64,000 bases of DNA from NCBI RefSeq assembly GCF_041821025.1, contig NZ_JBGUAY010000007.1, positions 215,890-279,889 of the forward strand, in the 5' to 3' direction. A model generated the notes under the pieces. The model saw only the letters and a program-made list of their open reading frames with translations, was not told the DNA's origin and made no database searches. A program made the position numbers and the translations under genes. Every line of letters starts with the position of its first letter. Within the stretch, counting starts at the first letter, position 1. Below, one piece after another: positions 15,831 through 23,783 of the stretch. Source of the DNA: Egicoccus sp. AB-alg6-2 (GTDB lineage Bacteria > Actinomycetota > Nitriliruptoria > Nitriliruptorales > Nitriliruptoraceae).

Positions 15831-17192
15831 GTGTCGATGTCATCGGAGGGCAGCCGTGCCGATCGATGTGGGCCGCCGGTGCTGACCGCGGACCGCCGGC
15901 AGACGGCGGCCGAGGTCGGCCTCCGCCTGGCGGCGCTCCGTGAGCGCCGCGCCGGCCGGACCGATCCGCAGCTGTGCGATCGGGTTCGGGACCTCGTGGT
16001 GGTGTGCTCCAGCTCGCGCAGCGGCTCGTCGCTGCTGGGAGCGCTGCTGCGTCGGAGTCCGGACCTGCTGTCGACGTCCGCCGAGATCAACCCGCACTTC
16101 CTGATCCCTGCCCTCGACCTCGGTCCCGACGTCGCCCCCGACCTCGTCGCCGACCCGTCCCCGGTGGTCGCACACGGGGCCGGGCGCGAGGTGACCCGGA
16201 CCGAGCTCGCGCTCGACCTCGGTCAACCGGTCGATCTCGGCGACGCCGCACGCCTCGACGTCGAGGCGTTCGCCGACCACGTCACCTGGCGGCTCACGAT
16301 GCAGTGGCCAGGCGAGGCGGTCGACCCACGACACGTCGCGGCCGTGGTGCAGGCGTGCGGCGTGCCGGGCGGCGACCTCGACACGTGGTTCGTCTCGTGC
16401 CTGCTGCCGGCAATGCGGGCAGAGCACCCCACGATCGACCCCGCTCGCTACGACCTGCCGGCGGACCTGCGCGTGCCGGAACCTCGGGCCTTCGGTGGTC
16501 CCCCGGCGACCATCGTGGAGATGGCGCCCTTCGTGGTGCCGGGCCCGTGGCGGCATGCCACGCCGGCCGAGACCGCGTCGCTGCCGGTCGTGCTGTCCAC
16601 GCCCCGCAACGCGTTCCGCCTGCCGCTCCTGGCGTCGCTGTTCCCGGCCGCCCGCATCCGCGTGCTCCACCTCGTCCGCAACCCGGCCGCCTCCGTCAAC
16701 GGGCTGCGCGACGGCTGGCTGCACCCCGACTTCCTGACGTGTCGGATGCCCGGTGGCCTGCACATCGACGGGCTCGACGTCCCGGAGGAGCGCGCCGACC
16801 ACTGGTGCTTCGACCTGCCGCCGGACTGGCGCGAGCTCACCGCGCGCTCGTTGCCCGAGGTCTGCGCCGAGCAGTGGTGCCGTGCCAACGAGGCCACCAT
16901 CGCCGGCGCGAACCACCTCGACGTCGCCCGCCATGTCGTGCACTTCGAGGACCTCACCGGGCCGCGCAACGGCCGTCGAGCCGCGCTCCGTGCCGTGGCC
17001 GACTTCCTCGGGATCGCCCCGGGGCCGTTGACCAGCGAGTCGCCGTTGCCGGTGGTCATGGCGACCGCCGCGCCGCGGCCCGGACGTTGGCGCGACAACG
17101 CCCCGGTGCTCGACCCGGTCCTGCGCGACCCGGCCGTACGTGAGACCGCGACGCGCCTCGGGTACGAGCCCGATCCCGACACCTGGACCTGA
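15831..17192 (+). CDS. Sulfotransferase family protein
   Basis: 453 residues from a GTG at 15831 with AAGGAGGG ten bases upstream (an ATG at 15837 is the alternative). The PAPS 5'-phosphosulfate loop is VVVCSSSRSGSSLLGALL, and the 3'-phosphate site is VLHLVRNPAASVNGLRDG. The protein is longer than simple sulfotransferases, with an insert of about 130 residues between the two motifs. It should move sulfate from PAPS to a hydroxyl or amine on a lipid, sugar or small molecule, but the acceptor is unknown. It is cytosolic and monocistronic, converging on the amidase gene. Confidence 0.85.
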   Translation: MSMSSEGSRADRCGPPVLTADRRQTAAEVGLRLAALRERRAGRTDPQLCDRVRDLVVVCSSSRSGSSLLGALLRRSPDLLSTSAEINPHFLIPALDLGPDVAPDLVADPSPVVAHGAGREVTRTELALDLGQPVDLGDAARLDVEAFADHVTWRLTMQWPGEAVDPRHVAAVVQACGVPGGDLDTWFVSCLLPAMRAEHPTIDPARYDLPADLRVPEPRAFGGPPATIVEMAPFVVPGPWRHATPAETASLPVVLSTPRNAFRLPLLASLFPAARIRVLHLVRNPAASVNGLRDGWLHPDFLTCRMPGGLHIDGLDVPEERADHWCFDLPPDWRELTARSLPEVCAEQWCRANEATIAGANHLDVARHVVHFEDLTGPRNGRRAALRAVADFLGIAPGPLTSESPLPVVMATAAPRPGRWRDNAPVLDPVLRDPAVRETATRLGYEPDPDTWT

Positions 17193-17212
17193 GCCGACGG
17201 CGCCCGGCGTGG

Positions 17213-18697
17213 CTATTCGTAGCCGGGAGGCGGCCGGAACCCACCGGTCAGGCGTGCCAGCATCCCCGCGACGGCGAGCGTGGTCCGGTCACCGAAGGGC
17301 GGCCCCACCACCTGGATGCCGACCGGCAGACCGTCGGCGGAGCAGCCGACCGGTACCACGGTCGCCGGCAGGCGGGCGGACCCGATCACGGTGGTCCACA
17401 CCAGTTGGTCCAGATAGGGGCGCGGGTGCCCGTCGACGTCGATGGTCTGTGCGGCCCGGTGGTCGAACTCGTCGACGCTGGTCGGGTCGGGATCGTGCGG
17501 GTAGGCGACGACGGGGACCACCGGGCACAGGAGGACGTCGAACCGCTCGAACAGCCGCTCCCAGGCCCGCTGCAGCCGCCGCCGACGGGTGTCGAGGTGC
17601 AGCCAGTCGCGGTGGGTCATGGAGGCGGCGCGGGCGCGTCGGGCGACCCGGTCGTCGCGCTCGCCCGCCGCGCGGGCCCGGTCCTGCTGCTCGGCGAGGT
17701 CCTCGTCCGAGAGGCTGGCGCTGGACGCCGCGACCCACAGGTCGAAGCCGGCCCGCTCCGCTTCCCGCAGCGAACCGTCGGGCCGCGCCTCATGGCCCAC
17801 GCGCGCGCCGGCGTCGGTCAGCGCCGCCGCCGCGAGTGCGATGCCGTCACGGACGGCGCGGTCGACGGGGAAGTCGTCGTCGTTCCTCCAGATCGCCACA
17901 CGCAGTTCCCCCGGCGAGGCGAAGGTCGGCGACGGCAACTCGAGGCGCCAACCCCGCCCGCTGATCGTGTCCGGCCCGGCCAACACGTCCAGGGCCAGCG
18001 CGAGGTCCTCGGCGGACCGTGCCATCGGCCCCACCGCCATCAGGTCCTCGGCGGCCTCGAGGTCGTCGGGCGGGAAGGAGGGCAGGTGGCCGCGCGCCGG
18101 GACGATGCCGTGGGTGGGGTAGTGGCCGAAGACGCCGCAGAACGCCGCCGGCTGCCGGATCGACCCACCGAGGTCGCTGCCGAGCTCCAGCGGCGTCAGC
18201 CCGGCGGCCAGCGCGGCCGCGGCGCCCCCCGAGGAACCGCCGGTGGTGCGCGAGCGGTCCCACGGGTTGCGGGTGGTCCCGACCAACGCGTTGCCGGTCT
18301 CCTGGCCGCTGACGCCGGCCGGGCAACTGCTCTTGCCCAGCACGATCGCACCGGCGCGGCGAAGGCGTGCCACGGCGAGGGCGTCGTCGTCGGGTACGTG
18401 GTCGGCCAGCGCCTCCAGGCCGGCGGTGGTCCGCAGCCCCGCGGTGGCAAAGGCGTCCTTGACCGTCATCGGCAGGCCGTGCAGGGGGCCGCGCAGCCGT
18501 CCGTCGCGGCGCTCAGCGTCGCGTGCGTCGGCCTGCCGTCGCGCGCCGTCGGCGTCGACGGTGACCAGCGCGTTCAGGTCGGGGTCGAGCCGCTCGATGC
18601 GGTCGAGGTGGAGCTCGACCAGGTCCCGGCTGCTGAGCGAACCGTCGGCGAGACGCGCGAGCATCGTGGTGGCCGTCGCGTGGTGCAGGTCGGCCAC
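17213..18697 (-). CDS. Amidase signature family hydrolase
   Basis: 494 residues. The Ser-cisSer-Lys triad is present: Lys80 in LPMTVKDAF, cis-Ser155 in TTGGSSGGAAAALAAG, and the nucleophile Ser179 in GSDLGGSIRQPA. The C-terminal half contains VLLCPVVPVVAYPHDPD and VPVGCSADGLPVGIQVVGP. It hydrolyses a carboxamide or ester; related proteins include GatA and aryl or fatty-acid amidases, and no GatB or GatC is near. The GTG at 18697 is chosen for its GGGGA site and because the frame upstream of it is Arg/Pro-rich. Confidence 0.9.
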   Translation of the reverse strand: MADLHHATATTMLARLADGSLSSRDLVELHLDRIERLDPDLNALVTVDADGARRQADARDAERRDGRLRGPLHGLPMTVKDAFATAGLRTTAGLEALADHVPDDDALAVARLRRAGAIVLGKSSCPAGVSGQETGNALVGTTRNPWDRSRTTGGSSGGAAAALAAGLTPLELGSDLGGSIRQPAAFCGVFGHYPTHGIVPARGHLPSFPPDDLEAAEDLMAVGPMARSAEDLALALDVLAGPDTISGRGWRLELPSPTFASPGELRVAIWRNDDDFPVDRAVRDGIALAAAALTDAGARVGHEARPDGSLREAERAGFDLWVAASSASLSDEDLAEQQDRARAAGERDDRVARRARAASMTHRDWLHLDTRRRRLQRAWERLFERFDVLLCPVVPVVAYPHDPDPTSVDEFDHRAAQTIDVDGHPRPYLDQLVWTTVIGSARLPATVVPVGCSADGLPVGIQVVGPPFGDRTTLAVAGMLARLTGGFRPPPGYE

Positions 18698-18926
18698 GGC
18701 GTCCCCGTCGGGTGGGGGCAGCCGCGGCTCGGCCGCCCTGAGCAGGATCGAGGCTACGAAGCGGCACCCACCGTGGTGTCGTCCCGCCCCGGCCGTGCGG
18801 CGAGGGAGCGGTCGACCTCCGGCTGGCCGCACCACCGCGTCCCCGCATCACCTTGCGGCAGCCGTCGTACGGGCATCACCGCGGGGTCGCTGGCCGCGTC
18901 GGTTCCCGGTCGGCGCGAACGAGAGC
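18698..18926. other. Gene-free stretch upstream of the amidase
   Basis: These 229 bp, with the structured segment and the remainder to 19170, form the 473-bp divergent gap between the amidase and an aldo/keto reductase. Two GCATCACC words occur at 18844 and 18873, related to words repeated near 44.3 kb. I see no convincing open frame with a ribosome site. Confidence 0.4.
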
Positions 18927-19007
18927 AGGCCGCCCCGGGGAGAGAGCCGGGGCGGCCTGGGTAGTGGTCGCGCTGTCGGTGGTGGTTGGGAGGCCCACCG
19001 CGCGACC
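18927..19007. other. Two adjacent strong hairpins, candidate structured RNA or attenuator
   Basis: Hairpin 1: AGGCCGCCCCGG (18927-18938) pairs perfectly with CCGGGGCGGCCT (18947-18958) across an eight-base loop. Hairpin 2: GGTCGCGC (18966-18973) plus GGTGG (18978-18982) pair with CCACC (18995-18999) plus GCGCGACC (19000-19007). Only seven bases separate them. Read on the minus strand, hairpin 2 comes first and hairpin 1 is followed by TGCTCTCGTT, resembling an attenuator or terminator about 230 nt before the amidase. On the plus strand it would lead into the reductase. The strand is not decided by the sequence. Confidence 0.5.
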
Positions 19008-19170
19008 CCCGCTCGCGTCGGTCTGCGAGTCGTTCACCGAGAGCGACGATACGACCGCTGCCGGTGCGCTCGTAGGGGCGATGGACCCTTCTGCGGCCGG
19101 GACTCTCGGCCCACGCGGTCGCGGCGTCGCCGATAGCGTCGGCGGTCCCTACCTGCCGGAGGAGGCGCTC

Positions 19171-20208
19171 GTGGAGTACCGCACACTCGGACGCAGTGGT
19201 TGCGTGGTTTCGCACCTCGCACTGGGCACCATGACCTTCGGTGAGGAGACCGACGAGGCCGGGGCCCACGAACAACTCGACCGCTACGCCGATGCCGGCG
19301 GCAACCTGATCGACACCGCCGACGTGTACGCCGGCACCCGCTCCGAGGAGATCGTCGGCCGTTGGCTCGCCGATCGACCCGCGCGGGTGCGCGACGCGAT
19401 GGTGGTGGCCAGCAAGGCGCGCTTCCCGACCGGCAGGGACGTCAATGACCTGGGCCTGTCCGCGCGCCATCTCGGTCGGGCTCTCGACGCCTCGCTGACA
19501 CGGCTCGGCCTCGACACCATCGACCTGTACCAGGTTCACAGCTGGGATCCGGTCACACCGCTCGACGAGACCCTGCGCTTCCTCGACGACGCGGTCCGCG
19601 CCGGCAAGATCCGCTACGTCGGACTGTCGAACTTCACCGGCTGGCAGGTGCAGAAGGCGGTCGACCTCGCCGAGTTCCGCGGCTGGTCGGTGCCCGTCAC
19701 GTTGCAGCCGCAGTACAGCCTGCTCGTCCGTGAGATCGAGTGGGAGATCGTGCCCTCCTGCGCGGCGAACGGGCTCGGCCTGCTGCCGTGGTCGCCCCTG
19801 GGCGGCGGCTGGCTGACCGGCAAGTACCGCCGCGACGAGGTGCCGACCGGCGCGACGCGGCTCGGCGAGGACCCCGAGCGCGGCGTCGAGGCGTACGCGC
19901 GGCGCAGCCCCCTCGAGCGCACCTGGGACGTCATCGACGCCGTGCGCGCCATTGCCGACGACCGTGGCGTCAGCATGGCCCAGGTCGCGCTGGCCTGGGT
20001 GGCGCAGCGACCGAGGGTCACGTCGGTGATCCTCGGCGCCCGTACGACCGAGCAGTTGGACGACAACCTCGCGGCCGCGGGCCTGGTGCTCGACGACGCC
20101 GAGGTACAGCGCCTGGACGACACCAGCGACCCGGCGCCGGCGGACTGGCCCTACGGGGGACCGGGTGTCGACCAGCGCAGCCGCCGCCTCGACCCCCGTT
20201 CCACCTGA
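19171..20208 (+). CDS. Aldo/keto reductase (AKR, YajO/Kv-beta-like)
   Basis: 345 residues from a GTG at 19171 with GGAGGAGG upstream. It opens VEYRTLGRSGCVVSHLALGT and shows NLIDTADVYAG with the catalytic Asp and Tyr, VVASKARFPTG with the Lys, IDLYQVHSWDP with the His, VGLSNFTGWQV, and the NADPH-binding VILGARTTEQLDDNLAA. This is the larger AKR group related to voltage-gated K+ channel beta subunits and YajO. Cytosolic NADPH-dependent carbonyl reduction is expected; substrate unknown. The open frame upstream of 19171 contains the hairpins and is not coding. Confidence 0.92.
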   Translation: MEYRTLGRSGCVVSHLALGTMTFGEETDEAGAHEQLDRYADAGGNLIDTADVYAGTRSEEIVGRWLADRPARVRDAMVVASKARFPTGRDVNDLGLSARHLGRALDASLTRLGLDTIDLYQVHSWDPVTPLDETLRFLDDAVRAGKIRYVGLSNFTGWQVQKAVDLAEFRGWSVPVTLQPQYSLLVREIEWEIVPSCAANGLGLLPWSPLGGGWLTGKYRRDEVPTGATRLGEDPERGVEAYARRSPLERTWDVIDAVRAIADDRGVSMAQVALAWVAQRPRVTSVILGARTTEQLDDNLAAAGLVLDDAEVQRLDDTSDPAPADWPYGGPGVDQRSRRLDPRST

Positions 20209-20289
20209 GCGCCCACCTTGCGCGTGGAGAGCGTGGACGTGCGCGCCGCCGTGCGGCAGGATGGGCCGACGTCGACGAGAGGGAAGCCC

Positions 20290-20775
20290 GTGGGTGAGCC
20301 CGCCTACACGTCCAAGGTCACGATCGTGCGCGACCGCGGCCCGCTGCGTACGGCGCAGCTGCCGGGACGCGACGAGCCCGTCACCTTCGGTGTCCACGGC
20401 GCCATCGCCGAGCACTACGGCGTCGGCCCCGACGACTTCAGGCCGGACGCGACGACCATCGACTATCTGGTCGCCGCCGCCGGTGGCTGACTGACGGGCA
20501 CGTTCGGGGGTGCCCTCGAGGCACGTGGCATCCCCGCCGGAGGCGGTCGTCTCCGATCCGAGATCACCGGCGAGGTCGAGCTGGACGGCGGCACGCTCGT
20601 CCTCAAGCGGGTGCACGCCGCCTATGCGCTGCAGGTGGACGCCGACGCCGACCGGGGCAAGATCGAGCGTGTCCACGGATTCCACGCCGACAAGTGCCCG
20701 GTCGCACGCTCCATCCGCGACGCCATCGCGATCACCACCTCGTACGAGTTGCTCGACGTGACCGAGGACGACTGA
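20290..20775 (+). CDS. OsmC-family peroxiredoxin-like protein, probable selenoprotein (UGA at codon 67)
   Basis: From a GTG at 20290 (AGGGA upstream) the frame reads VGEPAYTSKVTIV to DYLVAAAGG, meets a TGA at 20488-20490, and continues in the same frame as LTGTFGGALEARGIPAGGG to VTEDD and a TGA at 20773. The second part is a normal OsmC C-terminus with the conserved HADKCPVARS (Cys136). In OsmC proteins the residue at the TGA is the peroxidatic Cys (GGCLTGT). A selenocysteine there explains the frame exactly; OsmC-like selenoproteins are known in bacteria. The alternative is a one-base TGC-to-TGA nonsense mutation. Total 161 residues with Sec. Cytosolic peroxide or organic hydroperoxide reduction is the family role. 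Confidence 0.75.
20496..20536 (+). promoter_or_regulatory. Candidate bacterial SECIS hairpins after the OsmC UGA
   Basis: Two mutually exclusive hairpins follow the UGA. A: GGGCAC (20496-20501), loop GTTCGGGG starting with G, GTGCCC (20510-20515); its loop begins 11 nt after the UGA, shorter than the usual 16-37. B: CGGGGGTGCC (20505-20514), 12-base loop, GGCATCCCCG (20527-20536), ten pairs including one G-U; its loop begins 24 nt after the UGA, in range, but lacks a G in its first two positions. Either is only a partial match to the bacterial SECIS pattern. Confidence 0.4.
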
Positions 20776-20796
20776 GCCAGCACGATTCGGGAGCCG

Positions 20797-21462
20797 ATGC
20801 AGTTCCGCGACCGCACCGATGCGGGGCAGCACCTCGCCGAGGCGCTGTCGTCGCTCGGCCCGCGCACCCCGGCCGTCGTCCTGGCGCTCCCGCGGGGCGG
20901 GGTACCGGTCGCTGCGCCGGTCGCGGCGGCGCTCGGTGCGACGCTCGACGTCATGGTCGTCCGCAAGCTCGGCGCTCCCAGCCAGCCGGAACTGGCCATC
21001 GGCGCGATCGCGGAACACGGCGTACGCGTGCTCGATCCCGCCATGCTCGAGCGGTTGCGCCTCGACGACGACGCCGTGGCCACCGTCGAGGCTGCAGAAC
21101 GTCGGGAACTGCAGCGACGCGTGCACCGCTACCGGGGCGGGCGGCCGCTGCCGGACCTGACGGGCCGCACCGTCGTGGTCGTCGACGACGGGCTGGCGAC
21201 CGGAGCGACGGCCGTTGCGGCCTGCCGGGCCGTGCGCACCCGCGGGCCGGATCGGCTGGTGCTCGCCGTCCCGGTCGGCTCCGCCGCGGGCGTCGAGCAC
21301 CTGCGCGAGGAGGCGGACGACGTCGTCTGTCCCATCGTTCCCCACCGCTTCCGGGCCGTCGGGCAGTGGTACGCCGACTTCGCGCAGACCAGCGACGACG
21401 AGGTCCTGCGGTTGCTCGCGGATCAGCCGGCCCAGAACCCGGACACCGGGACGTCGAGGTAG
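20797..21462 (+). CDS. Phosphoribosyltransferase family protein
   Basis: 221 residues from an ATG at 20797. The PRPP-binding motif TVVVVDDGLATGATAVAACR is near 128-147, and an N-terminal PRGGVPVAAPVAAALGA segment with VVRKLGAPSQPELAIGAIAE is typical of the stand-alone PRTase proteins often found fused to hydrolases or beside redox and stress genes. The base or acceptor is unknown. It lies 21 bp after the OsmC stop and is probably co-transcribed with it. Its last 40 bp overlap the end of the converging SRPBCC gene. Confidence 0.88.
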   Translation: MQFRDRTDAGQHLAEALSSLGPRTPAVVLALPRGGVPVAAPVAAALGATLDVMVVRKLGAPSQPELAIGAIAEHGVRVLDPAMLERLRLDDDAVATVEAAERRELQRRVHRYRGGRPLPDLTGRTVVVVDDGLATGATAVAACRAVRTRGPDRLVLAVPVGSAAGVEHLREEADDVVCPIVPHRFRAVGQWYADFAQTSDDEVLRLLADQPAQNPDTGTSR

Positions 21463-21902
21463 TCCGCGAGCGCCCCGGCGGCGTCGCGCATGGCGCGGTC
21501 GTGACTCCACACCAGCGCCGGCCGTGCCAGCGGCGCCAGGACGTTCATCCAACCCGGTGTCGTGCGCACCTGCCACCGGAACCGCACGTCGGTTCCGCGG
21601 TCGACGGCGAACATGCGCCACAGGCCGTGACCCTCGAGGTCGCCGCGTGCCTCCCACTCGATCAGTCCCGGCCGCTCGGCGCGAACCGTGGTCATCTCCC
21701 AGGTCAGCGTGTAGGGGAGGGCTGCGGCGATCGTGCCGCGATGCACAGCGCCGACCCCGTCGTCGCCTCCGGTGACCAGGCGTTGCACATCGGTCACCCG
21801 CGGCCAGCCGGCGAGGAAGCCGCGGGGATCCACCATGGCGTCGAACACGGCAGCCGGGGGAGCGCCGAGGTGGAAGTGGGTGCGCCGGTCGTACCAGACC
21901 AC
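21423..21902 (-). CDS. SRPBCC (START-like) family protein
   Basis: 159 residues from a GTG at 21902 with GAAGGA five bases upstream. It begins WYDRRTHFHLGAPPAAVFDA, the first strand and helix of a polyketide-cyclase/START fold, then FLAGWPRVTDVQRL and the long C-terminal helix SHDRAMRDAAGALADYLDV. Such proteins bind hydrophobic ligands in a helix-grip cavity. No specific substrate can be read. The frame upstream of 21902 is Arg/Pro-rich and lacks a better start. The 3' end overlaps the converging phosphoribosyltransferase gene by 40 bp. Confidence 0.82.
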   Translation of the reverse strand: MVWYDRRTHFHLGAPPAAVFDAMVDPRGFLAGWPRVTDVQRLVTGGDDGVGAVHRGTIAAALPYTLTWEMTTVRAERPGLIEWEARGDLEGHGLWRMFAVDRGTDVRFRWQVRTTPGWMNVLAPLARPALVWSHDRAMRDAAGALADYLDVPVSGFWAG

Positions 21903-22093
21903 ACGGCGTCCTTCGTCTCGAGCGGCCGCGGGAGGCCGGTGCGGTGGAGGCCGATGCGTCGGTCGTCGCCCCACGCGCAGCAGATCATCGCCGCCCGGCC
22001 GGCGCCAGCCCGCCGGCGCGTCCGAAGGGCCCGGGACGGGGGATCCCCGCGGCGCCAGGGGGCGTAGATTCCGGCGCGCGGAGAGGAGTCGCG

Positions 22094-22888
22094 GTGCCAC
22101 GCTCAGGGTTTCATGTCGTGCGTCCGGATGGAGACGTGCAGCCGCTGATCGTGCACGTCCCCCACGCGGCGACCGCCATCCCCGGCGACGTCCGTGACGG
22201 CATCGCGCTCGACGACGGGCAGCTGGCCGAGGAGCTGCGGCTGATGACCGACCACCGCACCGACGTGCTGGCTGCCGCGACCGCGCGGTACGGCGCCACC
22301 CGGTTCGTCAACGGCTGGTCACGGTTGGTGGTCGATCCCGAGCGCTTCCTCGATCCCGACCTCGAGGAGATGGAGGCGGTCGGCATGGGGGCGGTCTACA
22401 CCGCGACGAGCGACCTCGGCGTGTTGCGGACCCCGACGGCGCGGCAGCGCGAGGCCCTGCTCGACGCCTGGTTCCGCCCGTACCACGCAGCGCTGACCCT
22501 GCTCGTCGACCGCTACCTGGCAGCCTTCGACCGGTGCGCCCTGATCGATCTGCACTCCTATCCGTCGGCGCCCCTGCCATACGAGCGGCACGCCGAGGCG
22601 GACCGCCCGGCGTTGTGCATCGGGACCCACCCGGTGCACACGCCGCCGCGGGTGCGCGATCTCGTCGCCGATCTCGCCGCTGCGGCGGGCCTGCCGGTCG
22701 GGTTCGACACGCCCTTCGTCGGCACGTTCGTCCCCACGCCGCACCTCGGTGATCCGCGGGTGGTGTCGGTCATGCTCGAGATCCGGCGTGAGACCTACCT
22801 CGACGAGGCCACCGCGACCCCGCACGCCGGCGAGGCGCAGCTGAGCGCATTCGTCGGTGCGGTCGCCGAAGCGCTGCGCGACGGCTGA
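22094..22888 (+). CDS. N-formylglutamate amidohydrolase family protein
   Basis: 264 residues from a GTG at 22094 after GAGAGGA. Family features: PLIVHVPHAATAIPGDVRD with the first His, ELRLMTDHRTDVLAAATA, FVNGWSRLVVDPERF, CALIDLHSYPS with the metal-ligand Asp/His, FDTPFVGTFVPTPH and VSVMLEIRRETYLDE. This Zn-dependent fold hydrolyses N-formyl-glutamate in histidine breakdown (HutG), but no hut genes are near, so the real substrate may be a related N-acyl amino acid. Cytosolic. Confidence 0.88.
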   Translation: MPRSGFHVVRPDGDVQPLIVHVPHAATAIPGDVRDGIALDDGQLAEELRLMTDHRTDVLAAATARYGATRFVNGWSRLVVDPERFLDPDLEEMEAVGMGAVYTATSDLGVLRTPTARQREALLDAWFRPYHAALTLLVDRYLAAFDRCALIDLHSYPSAPLPYERHAEADRPALCIGTHPVHTPPRVRDLVADLAAAAGLPVGFDTPFVGTFVPTPHLGDPRVVSVMLEIRRETYLDEATATPHAGEAQLSAFVGAVAEALRDG

Positions 22889-22919
22889 GTGCCGCAGGTG
22901 GCCGGAAACGCTGATCCCG

Positions 22920-23693
22920 TCAGCCCCCGGCACGGAAGGCGCCGGCCACCTCGGCGACGAGATCCGCCTTCCTGGCGCGGGACGGGACCTGACGACCGAG
23001 CTCGCGGACCAGTTCACGAAGCTCCGCCACCGTGGCCGACGCGGCGAGCCCGGACGGTCCCGTGGCCACGAGGGTGGCGACCGCTGCGAGGTCGTCCTGG
23101 AACGCCTCGCGGGCAGCGAGGCGTTCCGCATCGGAACGGGCGCGCAGCACCGACGAGGGATGCACGGTCGGCACGGTCGGCAGCCCGCCGGGGCCCAGGT
23201 GCAGGCGCCCCCGCGCCTGGGTCACCTTCGTCTTCGGGCCCAGCACGGCCTGCGCGGCCGTGGCACCCAGCAGCACCAGCGCCTTCGGATGCGTCTGTGC
23301 CAACTCGGCCTGCAACCACGGCAGGCAGGCACGTATCTCGATCGCACTCGGCTTCTCGTGGATGCGGCGCTTCCCGCGCCGTTCCGACCACTTGAAGTGC
23401 TTCACCGCGTTCGTGCGGTACTGCGCCACGTCGCCCAACCCGACGGCCGTCAGCGCCCGGTCGAGCTCCTGCCCGGCCGGACCGACGAACGGGCGGCCCT
23501 CCTGGTCCTCGCGATCGCCGGGCTGCTCGCCCACCAGGACCAGCGTTGCGGCGGCGGCACCCTCGCCGAACACGGTCTGCGTGCCGGTCAGGTGCAGGTC
23601 ACAGGCCGTGCAGTCGGCGGCGATCCGGGCGAGCTCGGTCAGCGAGGCGTCCGGCGGGATCAGTGCCGCGGCGGTCGTCTGCGGTGCACGCAC
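22920..23693 (-). CDS. udgX: UdgX-type uracil-DNA glycosylase with C-terminal SAP-like motif
   Basis: 257 residues. The GTG at 23693 has GGGAGG eight bases upstream, better than the ATG at 23729. Cys28/Cys31 begin the 4Fe-4S set, GEQPGDREDQEG (55-66) is motif 1, and the UdgX-specific loop SERRGKRRIHEKP (103-115) carries His112 that forms a covalent bond to the abasic site after uracil removal. VPTVHPSSVLRAR is motif 2. Residues about 217-250 (SATVAELRELVRELGRQV) add a SAP/Rho-N-like helical DNA-binding tail not present in the core family. Role: uracil repair or suicide cross-linking at uracil sites. Confidence 0.92.
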   Translation of the reverse strand: MRAPQTTAAALIPPDASLTELARIAADCTACDLHLTGTQTVFGEGAAAATLVLVGEQPGDREDQEGRPFVGPAGQELDRALTAVGLGDVAQYRTNAVKHFKWSERRGKRRIHEKPSAIEIRACLPWLQAELAQTHPKALVLLGATAAQAVLGPKTKVTQARGRLHLGPGGLPTVPTVHPSSVLRARSDAERLAAREAFQDDLAAVATLVATGPSGLAASATVAELRELVRELGRQVPSRARKADLVAEVAGAFRAGG

Positions 23694-23783
23694 GGTGGTC
23701 GCCTCCCGATGGACTACGAACGTGACCATCGCACGACCGCCCGGCGGGCCGTAGGGTGCCCAACCCGGTCGGAGGAGGGTGGA

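Noticed and set aside
20218..20490. A complete 90-residue small protein ending at the TGA
   Set aside because: The sequence is the N-terminal half of an OsmC protein, and the same frame continues with the rest of the domain.
18754..21657. 967-residue open frame on the minus strand
   Set aside because: It covers the aldo/keto reductase, OsmC and PRTase genes on the opposite strand and has no recognisable domain. High-GC DNA makes such frames.
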